Shown here: one piece after another, positions 1 through 5,890 of the stretch | Layout of the letters: every line of letters starts with the position of its first letter | How positions within the stretch are numbered: position 1 is the first letter of the stretch | DNA from: an uncultured Oscillospiraceae bacterium | GTDB lineage: Bacteria; Bacillota; Clostridia; Oscillospirales; Oscillospiraceae | Assembly (NCBI GenBank): GCA_947628975.1 | Contig: CANRBW010000051.1 | Location: 1-9,567 of the forward strand | Length of the DNA: 9,567 nucleotides | Reading direction: 5' to 3' | Translations under genes and position numbers: made by a program | Notes under the pieces: generated by a model | Database searches by the model: none | The model's input: only the letters and a program-made list of their open reading frames with translations | Told to the model about the DNA's origin: nothing

Positions 1-1
1 G

Positions 2-1705
2 CCCAAGGACAGCCAGGACATCTTCCTCGCCGCCGTGCTGGGCGGCGCGGTGGGCGAGAGCCAGCTGGTGCTGGAGGTCAAGGGCAAGGCCCTGTCCGCC
101 GGGGGCTGGGCCCTGAGGACCGACAAGGGCAGCTTCGTCACCTTCCGGGACGACCTGGACCCCGGCCTCCAGGGCCGGATGTGCCTTCCGGTGACCGACC
201 GGGAGGGCAGCGTGCTGGCCCTCCGGCCCGACCCGGACCACACCGTCCGCTCGGTGCGGATCCAGTCGGCGGAGGCCAGGTACGTCCTCACCGACGGAGG
301 GGAACAGCTCCTGGTGGGGGCGGAGGTCCCGGTCTGGCGCGCCGACCAGGCCGGACAGAGCTACACCGAGTCCTACAAGGAGATCGTCCCCGGCGCCACC
401 GCCCTGTTCTGCTATGACAAGACCGACGCCCTGGTCTCCATCTACCTGACCGGGGACAGCGCCACCGCCGTCACCGCCGTGGCCAAGGAGGGCAGCCGCC
501 CTTTTGACGGCGCCTGGGAGGGGACCCCCACCGCCGTGTATAAAAACGGCCTCCCCTCCTCCCTCTCCGCCGTCAAGCCCTACGACGTGGGCGTCTTCGA
601 CCCCCAGACCGGGGTGCTGGAGCTGTCCGACCGGAAGCTCACCGGCATCTACGAAAACGCCGTCCCCAGCCCGGTCAGCCCCCGCACCGTCACCGTGATG
701 GGCTGCGAGGGGATCCAGGTGCTGGACTGCGCCCTGGCGGACCTGGCCGACTTCCAGCTGGGGGACCCGGTGACCCTGCTGCTGGACCGGAACAACCGGG
801 TGGCCGGGGCGGTCTCCCCCGACAAGGCCCAGGACAAGGCCCTGGGCCTGGCCACCGTCACCAAGGGCGACCGGGACTCCTACGGCCAGATCTACACCGC
901 CAAGGTGGTCACCAGCCTGGGCCTCACCCTGGAGGGGCGGGTCCGGGTCTCCGACCAGATGCTGGAGGCGGCCCCCGGCAAGCTGTGGGAGGTCACCGCC
1001 CCCCGGCTGGGCTGGCTGGACCTGAGCACCCCCTCCTCCGCCGCCCTCTACGGCGACTGGGACGTGGAGCGGATGACCCTGGGTACCGCCGCCGTCTCCC
1101 CCTGGGCGGCGGTCTATGACCGGGCGGAGGGCGGCCCGCTGACCCAGGTGGGGGTGGAGGCGGTGACCCTCCCCACCGTCCGGGCGGACCAGATCGCCTT
1201 CGCCCACCTGGACAGCGCCGGGGCGGTGGACGCCCTGGTCCTGCGGGACGTCACCGGCGACGCCTACACCTACGGCGTGCTCAGCCACGTCAGCGGCTAC
1301 TACTCCCAGGCCAGCGGCTTCAGCGTCAACTCCACCACCACCGTCACCAACGCCGCCGGGGCGCTGAAGCTGGTCACCAACGCCGCCTTTGAGAAGCTGG
1401 ACGGCAGCTTCATGGGCCTGGCCGCCGGCCTGCCCCCCCTCTCCGGCGAGCCCCGGCTGGCCGGCTCCATGTCCCTGAGCGCCTACCCCGGCGTCCACCG
1501 CACCGCCTTCGGGCCGGACAGCGCGCGGATCGGGGAGGTGGACTGGCCCCTGGCCGGCAACATCGACCAGCTCTGCTACAACGCCAGGGCCGAGTCCTGG
1601 TTCCCCTCCCTGGACGCCGCCCTGGCCTACTCCAACACCCTGACCCTCTACTGCGACCGCACCCCCCAGGAGGGGGGCAAGGTCCGGCTGGTGGTGGTGG
1701 AGTGA
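2..1705 (+). CDS. C-terminal part of a secreted/cell-surface protein (S-layer-homology-protein-like), 5' end outside window
   Basis: The frame is open from the first bases of the window, so a GTG at 35 is not a convincing start; this is the last 567 codons of a longer gene ending at TGA 1703-1705. The visible protein is rich in Thr, Val, Asp, Gly and Ala, has few Lys and Cys, and shows no transmembrane helix or enzyme motif. It looks like consecutive beta-rich modules, for example the stretch around GIYENAVPSPVSP followed by a GDPVTLLLDRNNRVAGAVSP-type segment. I recognise this style from long surface proteins of Oscillospiraceae that often carry SLH domains elsewhere, but no SLH domain is visible here, so anchoring to the wall is inference. 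Codon use is extremely GC-rich (one 60-base line at 961 counts 47 G+C). No function can be assigned. A terminator hairpin follows the stop codon within 5 bases. Confidence 0.75.
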   Translation, partial: PKDSQDIFLAAVLGGAVGESQLVLEVKGKALSAGGWALRTDKGSFVTFRDDLDPGLQGRMCLPVTDREGSVLALRPDPDHTVRSVRIQSAEARYVLTDGGEQLLVGAEVPVWRADQAGQSYTESYKEIVPGATALFCYDKTDALVSIYLTGDSATAVTAVAKEGSRPFDGAWEGTPTAVYKNGLPSSLSAVKPYDVGVFDPQTGVLELSDRKLTGIYENAVPSPVSPRTVTVMGCEGIQVLDCALADLADFQLGDPVTLLLDRNNRVAGAVSPDKAQDKALGLATVTKGDRDSYGQIYTAKVVTSLGLTLEGRVRVSDQMLEAAPGKLWEVTAPRLGWLDLSTPSSAALYGDWDVERMTLGTAAVSPWAAVYDRAEGGPLTQVGVEAVTLPTVRADQIAFAHLDSAGAVDALVLRDVTGDAYTYGVLSHVSGYYSQASGFSVNSTTTVTNAAGALKLVTNAAFEKLDGSFMGLAAGLPPLSGEPRLAGSMSLSAYPGVHRTAFGPDSARIGEVDWPLAGNIDQLCYNARAESWFPSLDAALAYSNTLTLYCDRTPQEGGKVRLVVVE

Positions 1706-1708
1706 GCC

Positions 1709-1745
1709 AAAACCGGGAGGCCCGCGCTTCCCGGTTTTATTTTCT
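1709..1745 (+). terminator. Rho-independent terminator after the surface-protein gene
   Basis: A 10-bp perfect stem (AAAACCGGGA at 1709-1718 paired with TCCCGGTTTT at 1729-1738) encloses a 10-base loop and runs into a T-rich tail (TTTTATTTTCTT). It begins four bases after the stop codon and separates the surface-protein gene from the smpB promoter, whose -35 box overlaps the end of the T tract. Confidence 0.88.
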
Positions 1746-1773
1746 TGACAAACGTGATATAATCTGGTATATT
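1745..1773 (+). promoter_or_regulatory. Sigma-A promoter for smpB
   Basis: A perfect -35 box TTGACA (1745-1750) is followed after 17 bases by TATATT (1768-1773), with an extended -10 TGG just before it (1765-1767). Transcription should start near 1780, leaving a leader of only about 24 bases before the smpB GTG. A TATAAT at 1758-1763 is only 7 bases from the -35 and is not the partner. Confidence 0.88.
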
Positions 1774-1803
1774 GCATTTCCCCTTCCAAGGAGGTGAGGC
1801 GCC

Positions 1804-2271
1804 GTGGCCCCGCAAGCCGCCAAGCGCGTGGTGGCCAAAAACCCCAAGGCCTACCACGACTATTTCATCGAGGACACCTTTGAGGCCGGCGTGGCTCTGG
1901 CGGGGACCGAGGTCAAGTCCATCCGGCTGGGCAACGTGAATCTGAAGGATTCCTTCTGCCTGGTGAAAGACGGCCAGCTCACCCTCCTGGGGGTCCACAT
2001 CTCCCCCTACGAAAAGGGCAACATCTTCAACAAAGAGCCCCGCAGGCCCCGGCAGCTCCTCATGCACAAGCGGGAGATCAACAAGCTGGGGGCCAAGATC
2101 CAGCAGGAGGGCTACGCCCTCATCCCCCTGTCGGTGTACTTCTCCGGCCCCAGGGTCAAGGTGGAGATCGGCCTTGCCAAGGGCAAGAAGCTCTACGACA
2201 AGCGGGAGGCCGCCGCCCGAAAAGACGCCAAGCGGGAGATGGACCGCAGAATGAAAGAGCGGACACGATAA
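1804..2271 (+). CDS. smpB: SsrA-binding protein SmpB
   Basis: SmpB binds the tRNA-like domain of tmRNA and delivers it to ribosomes stalled on broken mRNA, acting as the anticodon-arm mimic in trans-translation. The 155-residue product is the usual family length. It opens with the conserved KNPKAYHDYFIEDTFEAGVAL segment, followed by GTEVKSIRLGNVNLKDSF, a HISPYEKGN stretch, and the RRPRQLLMHKREI region that contacts RNA. Its C-terminal tail is highly basic (LAKGKKLYDKREAAARKDAKREMDRR), the part that enters the decoding channel. The GTG start is set by an AAGGAGGTGA ribosome binding site at 1788-1797, six bases away. The gene has its own strong promoter, and its partner RNA ssrA lies 617 bases downstream, an association common in Firmicutes. 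No oddities were seen. Confidence 0.97.
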   Translation: MAPQAAKRVVAKNPKAYHDYFIEDTFEAGVALAGTEVKSIRLGNVNLKDSFCLVKDGQLTLLGVHISPYEKGNIFNKEPRRPRQLLMHKREINKLGAKIQQEGYALIPLSVYFSGPRVKVEIGLAKGKKLYDKREAAARKDAKREMDRRMKERTR

Positions 2272-2290
2272 AAAAAGGAGCGTGAAACCT

Positions 2291-2812
2291 ATGGCAGATC
2301 CCACCTTTACCATCACCATGGAAGACGGCGGCGTGATGTCCGGGGAGCTCTACCCCGACAAGGCCCCCAACTCGGTGAACAACTTCATCGCCCTGGCCCG
2401 GGCCGGCTTTTATGACGGCCTGATCTTCCACCGGGTCATCCCCGGCTTTATGATCCAGGGTGGCTGTCCCCAGGGCACCGGCACCGGCGGCCCCGGCTAC
2501 GCCATCCGGGGGGAGTTCGCCGCCAACGGCTTCGCCCAGAACGACCTCCGTCACGACCGGGGGGTGCTGTCCATGGCCCGGGCCATGGACCCCGACTCGG
2601 CGGGGAGCCAGTTCTTCATCATGGTGGACGCCGCCCCCCATCTGGACGGCCAGTACGCCGCCTTCGGCCGGGTGCTGGAGGGGATGGACGTGGCCGACGC
2701 CATCGTCAGCACCCGCACCAACTTCCGGGATAAGCCCCTGACCCCCCAGAAGATCCGGTCCGTCACCGTGGACACCCACGGGCAGGACTACCCCGCGCCG
2801 GAGAAGGTCTGA
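2291..2812 (+). CDS. Cyclophilin-type peptidyl-prolyl cis-trans isomerase
   Basis: This enzyme catalyses cis-trans isomerisation of X-Pro bonds; with no signal peptide it should be cytosolic. The 173-residue protein is essentially one cyclophilin domain. The active-site signature FHRVIPGFMIQGG spans residues 46-58 and includes the catalytic arginine (R48) with F53, M54 and Q56. The second signature, SMARAMDPDSAGSQFFI, spans 94-110, and HLDGQYAAFGRV follows at 117-128. The tryptophan of human cyclophilin A is His117 here, as in many bacterial members. I chose ATG 2291 because AGGAG at 2276-2280 lies 10 bases upstream; an in-frame GTG at 2282 would sit one base from that site. It starts 19 bases after smpB and probably shares its transcript. 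A ppiB-like name would fit but subfamily is uncertain. Confidence 0.95.
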   Translation: MADPTFTITMEDGGVMSGELYPDKAPNSVNNFIALARAGFYDGLIFHRVIPGFMIQGGCPQGTGTGGPGYAIRGEFAANGFAQNDLRHDRGVLSMARAMDPDSAGSQFFIMVDAAPHLDGQYAAFGRVLEGMDVADAIVSTRTNFRDKPLTPQKIRSVTVDTHGQDYPAPEKV

Positions 2813-2862
2813 GCCCTTCCCCACCTGAAGAACTGCGTTTGCTATCGCGCCATCGGCGTTCC

Positions 2863-2882
2863 GCGGCGGCCACAGCCGCCGC
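2863..2882 (+). other. GC hairpin just upstream of the tmRNA 5' end
   Basis: GCGGCGGC (2863-2870) pairs perfectly with GCCGCCGC (2875-2882) around a CACA loop, six bases before the mature tmRNA start. No T tract follows, so it is not a normal terminator. It may be a precursor leader structure near the expected RNase P cut site. Function is inferred. Confidence 0.5.
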
Positions 2883-2888
2883 TCCTAC

Positions 2889-3238
2889 GGGGCCGTACCG
2901 GTTTCGACGGGGATGTGGAGGCGGGAATAGCGGGCGGATGCGCCTAACATCCTTAAAATGGGCAACTTATAAATTAAAGAACAACGACAACGTAGTTCTC
3001 GCTGCCGCCTGAGGGCCGCAGCCATCCGCGCCGGAGGGGCCACGGGCCGGCAAGGGTGTCATCTCAGTGGCGTCCGTGCGTGCGCAAAGAGTTGAGCGCA
3101 CCATGCACAATGACTCTACCGATCCCCTGAGTGTGACGGCTCACGCCCGGGTGAGGGAATTCAAATAACCGTCTGCGCCCGGAGAAGTTCCCGTCAAAGC
3201 GTTTTCGGACAGGGGTTCAACTCCCCTCGGCTCCACCA
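2889..3238 (+). ncRNA. ssrA: Transfer-messenger RNA (tmRNA)
   Basis: tmRNA rescues stalled ribosomes: it enters as alanyl-tRNA with SmpB, then serves as template for a degradation tag. The ends form a complete tRNA-like domain. The 5' GGGGCCG (2889-2895) pairs with CGGCTCC (3228-3234) as a 7-bp acceptor stem with one G-U pair in third position, the determinant for alanine charging. A discriminator A and an encoded CCA (3236-3238) follow. The T arm is AGGGG-TTCAACT-CCCCT (3211-3227). The conserved GGTTTCGACGGGGATG segment follows the 5' strand. The tag reading frame lies at about 2977-3012, and the remainder contains GC-rich segments expected for pseudoknots. The total of 350 bases is normal for the one-piece form. 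No strong sigma-A promoter is visible directly upstream, so it may be processed from the smpB transcript. Confidence 0.97.
2977..3012 (+). other. tmRNA-encoded proteolysis tag frame
   Basis: Inside ssrA the mRNA-like frame ends NDNVVLAAA followed by TGA at 3010-3012. The LAAA end is the typical signal for ClpXP-type proteases. Upstream codons in this frame are AAG (2977), AAC (2980) and AAC (2983). The exact resume codon cannot be fixed by eye, but within this stretch it would be Lys or Asn rather than the common Ala or Gly. The tag is probably about 9-11 residues plus the charged alanine. Confidence 0.75.
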
Positions 3239-3240
3239 CA

Positions 3241-3285
3241 GGGGAGCCAGGCGAACCGTGGTTCGCATACGGCCGCCTGCTCTCC
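3241..3285 (+). repeat. Long hairpin directly after tmRNA
   Basis: Positions 3241-3253 pair with 3274-3285 over 12 base pairs with one bulged C (3248) and one G-T wobble. Within it lies a second inverted repeat, GCGAACC-GT-GGTTCGC (3251-3266). The structure starts two bases after the CCA end. It has no T tract, so it is better explained as the folded 3' trailer of pre-tmRNA than as a complete terminator. Confidence 0.6.
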
Positions 3286-3294
3286 ACCGCCTGG

Positions 3295-3356
3295 AATACC
3301 TACAGTAGATCGGACCGTCCTTTTCGGACTGCCGGTCGCTGTAGGTATTTCCTTAT
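3295..3356 (+). terminator. Probable terminator of the smpB-ssrA unit
   Basis: An 11-bp perfect stem (AATACCTACAG at 3295-3305 with CTGTAGGTATT at 3339-3349) carries internal shorter pairings (GTCC/GGAC around TTTTC) and is followed by the pyrimidine-rich run TTTCCTTATCTTCC. The T tract is interrupted, so strength is uncertain, but it is the best candidate stop for tmRNA transcription. Confidence 0.6.
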
Positions 3357-3449
3357 CTTCCTGAAAAACAGCCGCTCTGAGCGTTTCGTCCTCGTTTGTC
3401 CTAAAAACTTCGGAGCGTTCGGTCGGAATGACACAAAGGAGAGGGTCAG

Positions 3450-3848
3450 ATGAAACCCAAGATGAGTTTTCAGGACTGGTGTATCCAAAATAACGCCTAT
3501 TTGCTGCTCCATTTTTATCAGGAGGGGAATAACCCGCTCCCGCCGGATCAAATCGGGTTTTCCTCCGGAAAACGCGTGCGGTTCCGCTGCCATGTCTGTG
3601 GGCTGTCCTGGCGGCGCACGCTGAATCATGTCACCAGGCGCCCGCTGGTTCAAACCTGTCCCTTCTGCGAACACCGAAGGCCAAGCCCGCTTTATAATCT
3701 CGCCACGGAGTATCCGGAATTGAAGGCTGAATGGGACTGGGAAAGAAATCCGCTCCCCCCGGAAAGCTTCTTGCCGCATTCGCAAAAAAGCGTCTATTGG
3801 CGCTGTGAAAAAACCATCGGTGGGAAGCGGTCATCCATGATCGCGTGA
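3450..3848 (+). CDS. Zinc-ribbon protein, N-terminal fragment before frameshift
   Basis: This frame encodes the first 121 meaningful residues of a multi-repeat zinc-ribbon protein (DUF4379 / PF14311-like, from memory). The ATG at 3450 has AAAGGAG at 3435-3441, eight bases away, and the protein opens with FQDWCIQNNAYLLLHFY, a normal beginning for this family. Ribbon 1 uses C47-x2-C50 and C70-x2-C73. Ribbon 2 begins with YNLATEYPELKAEWD (82-96) and reaches its first cysteine (C119) in YWRCEK. After K121 the frame goes wrong: 11 unrelated residues follow to the TGA ending at 3848, while the expected continuation NHRWEAVIHDRV is present in another frame from 3812. GC content is far below the flanks (28 of 60 in the line at 3481). 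Confidence 0.8.
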   Translation: MKPKMSFQDWCIQNNAYLLLHFYQEGNNPLPPDQIGFSSGKRVRFRCHVCGLSWRRTLNHVTRRPLVQTCPFCEHRRPSPLYNLATEYPELKAEWDWERNPLPPESFLPHSQKSVYWRCEKTIGGKRSSMIA

Positions 3849-4990
3849 GAACAGCGGATCAAGCACGGAAAACAGGCGCCCCGGTGTGTCCCTATTGTTC
3901 CGGAGAACGTGTGTCCGCAACCTATAATCTGGCTGAAAAGTATCCTGAAATTGCCGCGGAGTGGGACTATGTATCCAACGGCGGACAAAAGCCGGAGGAT
4001 TTCCCGCCGGGCAGCCAAAAGAAGGTCTGGTGGGTATGCGCCTATGACCCCTCGCACAAATGGCTGGCCAAGATCTCCAATCGGACATTGTTGGGGCGGG
4101 GATGTCCGCAATGCGCGAAAGAATTTAAAATGTCCTATCCCGCCCGCGCGCTATTCTACTATTTGCGCAAAACCTATCCCGGCTGTGTTTGCGAAAAGCC
4201 GTTTCAGAGATACAAAATGGATCTTTTCATTCCCGACCTCGGCCTGGCGCTGGAGCATGACGGGTACTATCACCACAGCGGCGAGGCGGATATAAAAAGG
4301 GCGGAACGAAAAGATCTCGCCTTGCGCAAGGCCGGATACAGAGTACTCCGCGTCTGTGACAGCAAGGACCTGGCTGACCCGGTCGTCTATCAGGGAGAAA
4401 AGATCTTATATCGGTATGACGAATGTTACCAATATCTGGACCAAATGATCGCCGCCGTATTTCGCTGTCTCGGCGCGGCTCCCCTTGAGTTCAACCATCG
4501 GCGGGATCGATACAAAATCGATCAGCTGTATTTCCATGAGCGAAAAAAGCGTACCCTGGCTGTGGAATATCCCGAGATCGCGAAGGCATGGAGCCCGAAA
4601 AATCCCAACAAGCCTGACGCCGTACTCAGCGGCTCGCCGCGAAAGGTCTGGTGGCGCTGTCCCAAGTGCCACCAGGAATATCAAGCGACCATCGTCAACC
4701 GAACCAAGAACCACTCGAACTGCCCTTTTTGTGCCAATCACCGGGCATACATAGGGAATTGCCTGGCCACCCTCCGGCCAGAGATCGCCGCCCAGTGGCA
4801 CCCTGAGCTGAACGCATCTCTGACGCCGTATGACGTGGTTCCCGGTTCGGAAACAGAGGTGTATTGGAGATGTTCGAAAGGTCACACCTGGAAGGCATCG
4901 ATCTCCTCCCGCACCAGCTCCCGCGAAAGCAGATGCCCCGTCTGCTATCCCCGGGCCAAGCCCCGGCGGCGCCCCGCGCGGCCGATGTAG
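3845..4990 (+). CDS. Zinc-ribbon / Vsr-like nuclease domain protein, C-terminal fragment
   Basis: The meaningful frame opens at 3812; GTG 3845 is merely the first possible start codon and has no ribosome binding site. Numbered on the repaired 513-residue protein, it completes ribbon 2 (H123, C147, C150) and holds ribbon 3 (C197, H203, C219, C222). A nuclease-like domain follows at about 228-305: SYPARALFYYL, then KMDLFIPDLGLALEHDGYYHH, then RKDLALRKAGYRVLRV. This resembles the Vsr/PD-(D/E)XK fold, with D258, E269, D271 and H275 as candidate active-site residues. Ribbons 4 (C404, C407, C425, C428) and 5 (C475, H479, C496, C499) and a basic tail (RAKPRRRPARP) finish it. Relatives I recall read S-F-P-E-Q-A at the start of the nuclease domain; here it is YPARA, so that Glu appears lost. 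The natural role of the family is unknown to me; DNA binding by the ribbons is inference. Confidence 0.75.
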   Translation: MRTADQARKTGAPVCPYCSGERVSATYNLAEKYPEIAAEWDYVSNGGQKPEDFPPGSQKKVWWVCAYDPSHKWLAKISNRTLLGRGCPQCAKEFKMSYPARALFYYLRKTYPGCVCEKPFQRYKMDLFIPDLGLALEHDGYYHHSGEADIKRAERKDLALRKAGYRVLRVCDSKDLADPVVYQGEKILYRYDECYQYLDQMIAAVFRCLGAAPLEFNHRRDRYKIDQLYFHERKKRTLAVEYPEIAKAWSPKNPNKPDAVLSGSPRKVWWRCPKCHQEYQATIVNRTKNHSNCPFCANHRAYIGNCLATLRPEIAAQWHPELNASLTPYDVVPGSETEVYWRCSKGHTWKASISSRTSSRESRCPVCYPRAKPRRRPARPM

Positions 4991-5105
4991 TCCGCGCCCG
5001 TTCCGCCACGCGTCTGCGGTTGGAGGAGAGCAGGGCCCCGGTGAGAGCGGTCAGATCTCGCCGCCCGAGTGGAATACAGCGGCCTTGGCCGCCTGGAAAA
5101 GAGGA

Positions 5106-5134
5106 GTGACAACAGCGGTGAAACAGTGTATACT
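5106..5134 (+). promoter_or_regulatory. Promoter of the lipoprotein gene
   Basis: GTGACA (5106-5111), one base off consensus, and TATACT (5129-5134) are separated by exactly 17 bases. The start would be near 5141, giving a leader of about 50 bases. Upstream, 4991-5105 holds no recognisable gene, only a small perfect palindrome GCGGCC-TT-GGCCGC (5079-5092) without a T tract. Confidence 0.75.
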
Positions 5135-5193
5135 TGTGGTGCCGGCGGCCACCAATCGGCAAAAACGGGCAGCAAAGGAGGGTTTAAGCGCAG

Positions 5194-5763
5194 ATGAAAA
5201 AGCATCATTATGCGATCGCGTTGGGGCTTCTCGGCCTGACCGTCCTCGGCGGCTGCGCGCAGGCAGGCAAACTTGTGGAGGGGGTAGGCCAAAAACTGGC
5301 GGAAGGGGCGAAGAGCGTGAGGGACTGGGCGGCCACCGGGGCGCTGTTTCAAGACAGGGCAAGCCTGTTGGCGCTCGCTGATAAGTCGTACGTCGGGGAT
5401 GAGTACCTTGAAACGATCATCGCGGCCACAGAGTCCGGCGACGGCGAGCCGGTTTACGAGCTGTTTTCGCCCCACGCGAAAGAGGAGATAGAAGACCTCC
5501 GGGATGAGGTCGAGGCGTTGCTGGCGTTCTTTGATGGGCCGGTGGATACGCACGAACAACGGGGGTCAACCGATTCGCTGTCCACCGGGAAGGCCGGGAC
5601 AGTGTGGAAGTGGCGCTTTTCTTACACCGTGACCACCAGCGGGTCGGTATACCGCGTTAGGATCTATGCCTTCACGGACGACGACACGGACGCGGACAAT
5701 ATCGGCGTATACAAGATCGAAGTGCTCAACGAGAAAGAAGGTTCCTCCTTCGTGATCGAGTAA
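5194..5763 (+). CDS. DUF5104-type lipoprotein
   Basis: A small exported lipoprotein of unknown function. The N-terminus has a basic start (MKKHH), a hydrophobic stretch (residues 6-17) and a lipobox LGGC with C21 as the lipidated residue, so the 169-residue mature protein should sit on the outer face of the membrane. A short linker with amphipathic character (22-50) leads to a domain whose landmarks, VYELFSPHAKEE at 87-98, LLAFFDG further on, and YRVRIYAFTDDD ... NIGVYKIEVL near the end, resemble the DUF5104 family of Firmicutes lipoproteins as I remember it. The start is set by AAAGGAGGG (5174-5182), 11 bases upstream, and the gene has its own promoter. Codon use is less GC-extreme than the chromosome flanks. 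The family assignment is from memory and not checked. Confidence 0.85.
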   Translation: MKKHHYAIALGLLGLTVLGGCAQAGKLVEGVGQKLAEGAKSVRDWAATGALFQDRASLLALADKSYVGDEYLETIIAATESGDGEPVYELFSPHAKEEIEDLRDEVEALLAFFDGPVDTHEQRGSTDSLSTGKAGTVWKWRFSYTVTTSGSVYRVRIYAFTDDDTDADNIGVYKIEVLNEKEGSSFVIE

Positions 5764-5821
5764 AAGACAAGGGGACGATTTTGCGGCTCCCGCGGGTGAG
5801 CAAGGGAAAGGGCCGCGCGCC

Positions 5822-5850
5822 TTGAATTACGCTCCACTGTGTGATAGAAT
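5822..5850 (+). promoter_or_regulatory. Promoter of the TfoX-domain gene (and probably vanZ-like gene)
   Basis: TTGAAT (5822-5827) and TAGAAT (5845-5850) lie 17 bases apart, with TGA at 5842-5844 forming an extended -10. Transcription should begin near 5857, about 34 bases before the ATG. This also argues against translation starting at the TTG inside the -35 box. No terminator was found between the lipoprotein stop and this site, so read-through is possible. Confidence 0.8.
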
Positions 5851-5890
5851 CAAGATCAACATTCGGCAAAGCTGGGTCGGAGGTGGAAAA

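Larger units (their letters stand above)
3450..4990 (+). pseudogene. Frameshifted gene for five-zinc-ribbon protein with Vsr-like nuclease domain
   Basis: The two fragments are one gene. The break lies in a run of six A at 3808-3813 (TGT GAA AAA ACC). A seventh A, or a -1 slip after AAA, gives C-E-K-N-H-R-W-E-A, which matches the sister repeats (C-S-K-G-H-T-W-K-A and C-A-Y-D-P-S-H-K-W-L-A). Repaired architecture: ribbon-ribbon-ribbon-nuclease-ribbon-ribbon, 513 residues. Both halves otherwise keep intact frames and all expected Cys/His ligands, so the lesion is recent, a sequencing error, or bypassed by slippage. The site is not a canonical -1 heptamer in the reading frame, and six A is short for transcriptional slippage, so loss of function is the simplest reading. 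Confidence 0.75.

Noticed and set aside
2282..2290. Upstream GTG start for the isomerase
   Set aside because: Only one base from the AGGAG site; ATG 2291 has proper spacing.
1648..2824. Two long minus-strand frames opposite smpB and the isomerase
   Set aside because: Both lie antisense to clear family members and show no motif or ribosome binding site.
3379..3419. Direct repeat GAGCGTT (3379-3385 and 3413-3419) before the zinc-ribbon gene
   Set aside because: Seven bases is too short to support an operator or attachment site; chance cannot be excluded.
3808..3815. Canonical programmed -1 frameshift heptamer
   Set aside because: The A run is not in X-XXY-YYZ register: slipping would need Thr-tRNA on AAC, and no convincing stimulatory structure was seen. 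Only single-tRNA or transcriptional slippage remains possible.
5822..5890. TTG start extending the TfoX-domain protein by 23 residues
   Set aside because: It overlaps the promoter -35 box, lacks a ribosome binding site, and the added residues are outside the family domain.
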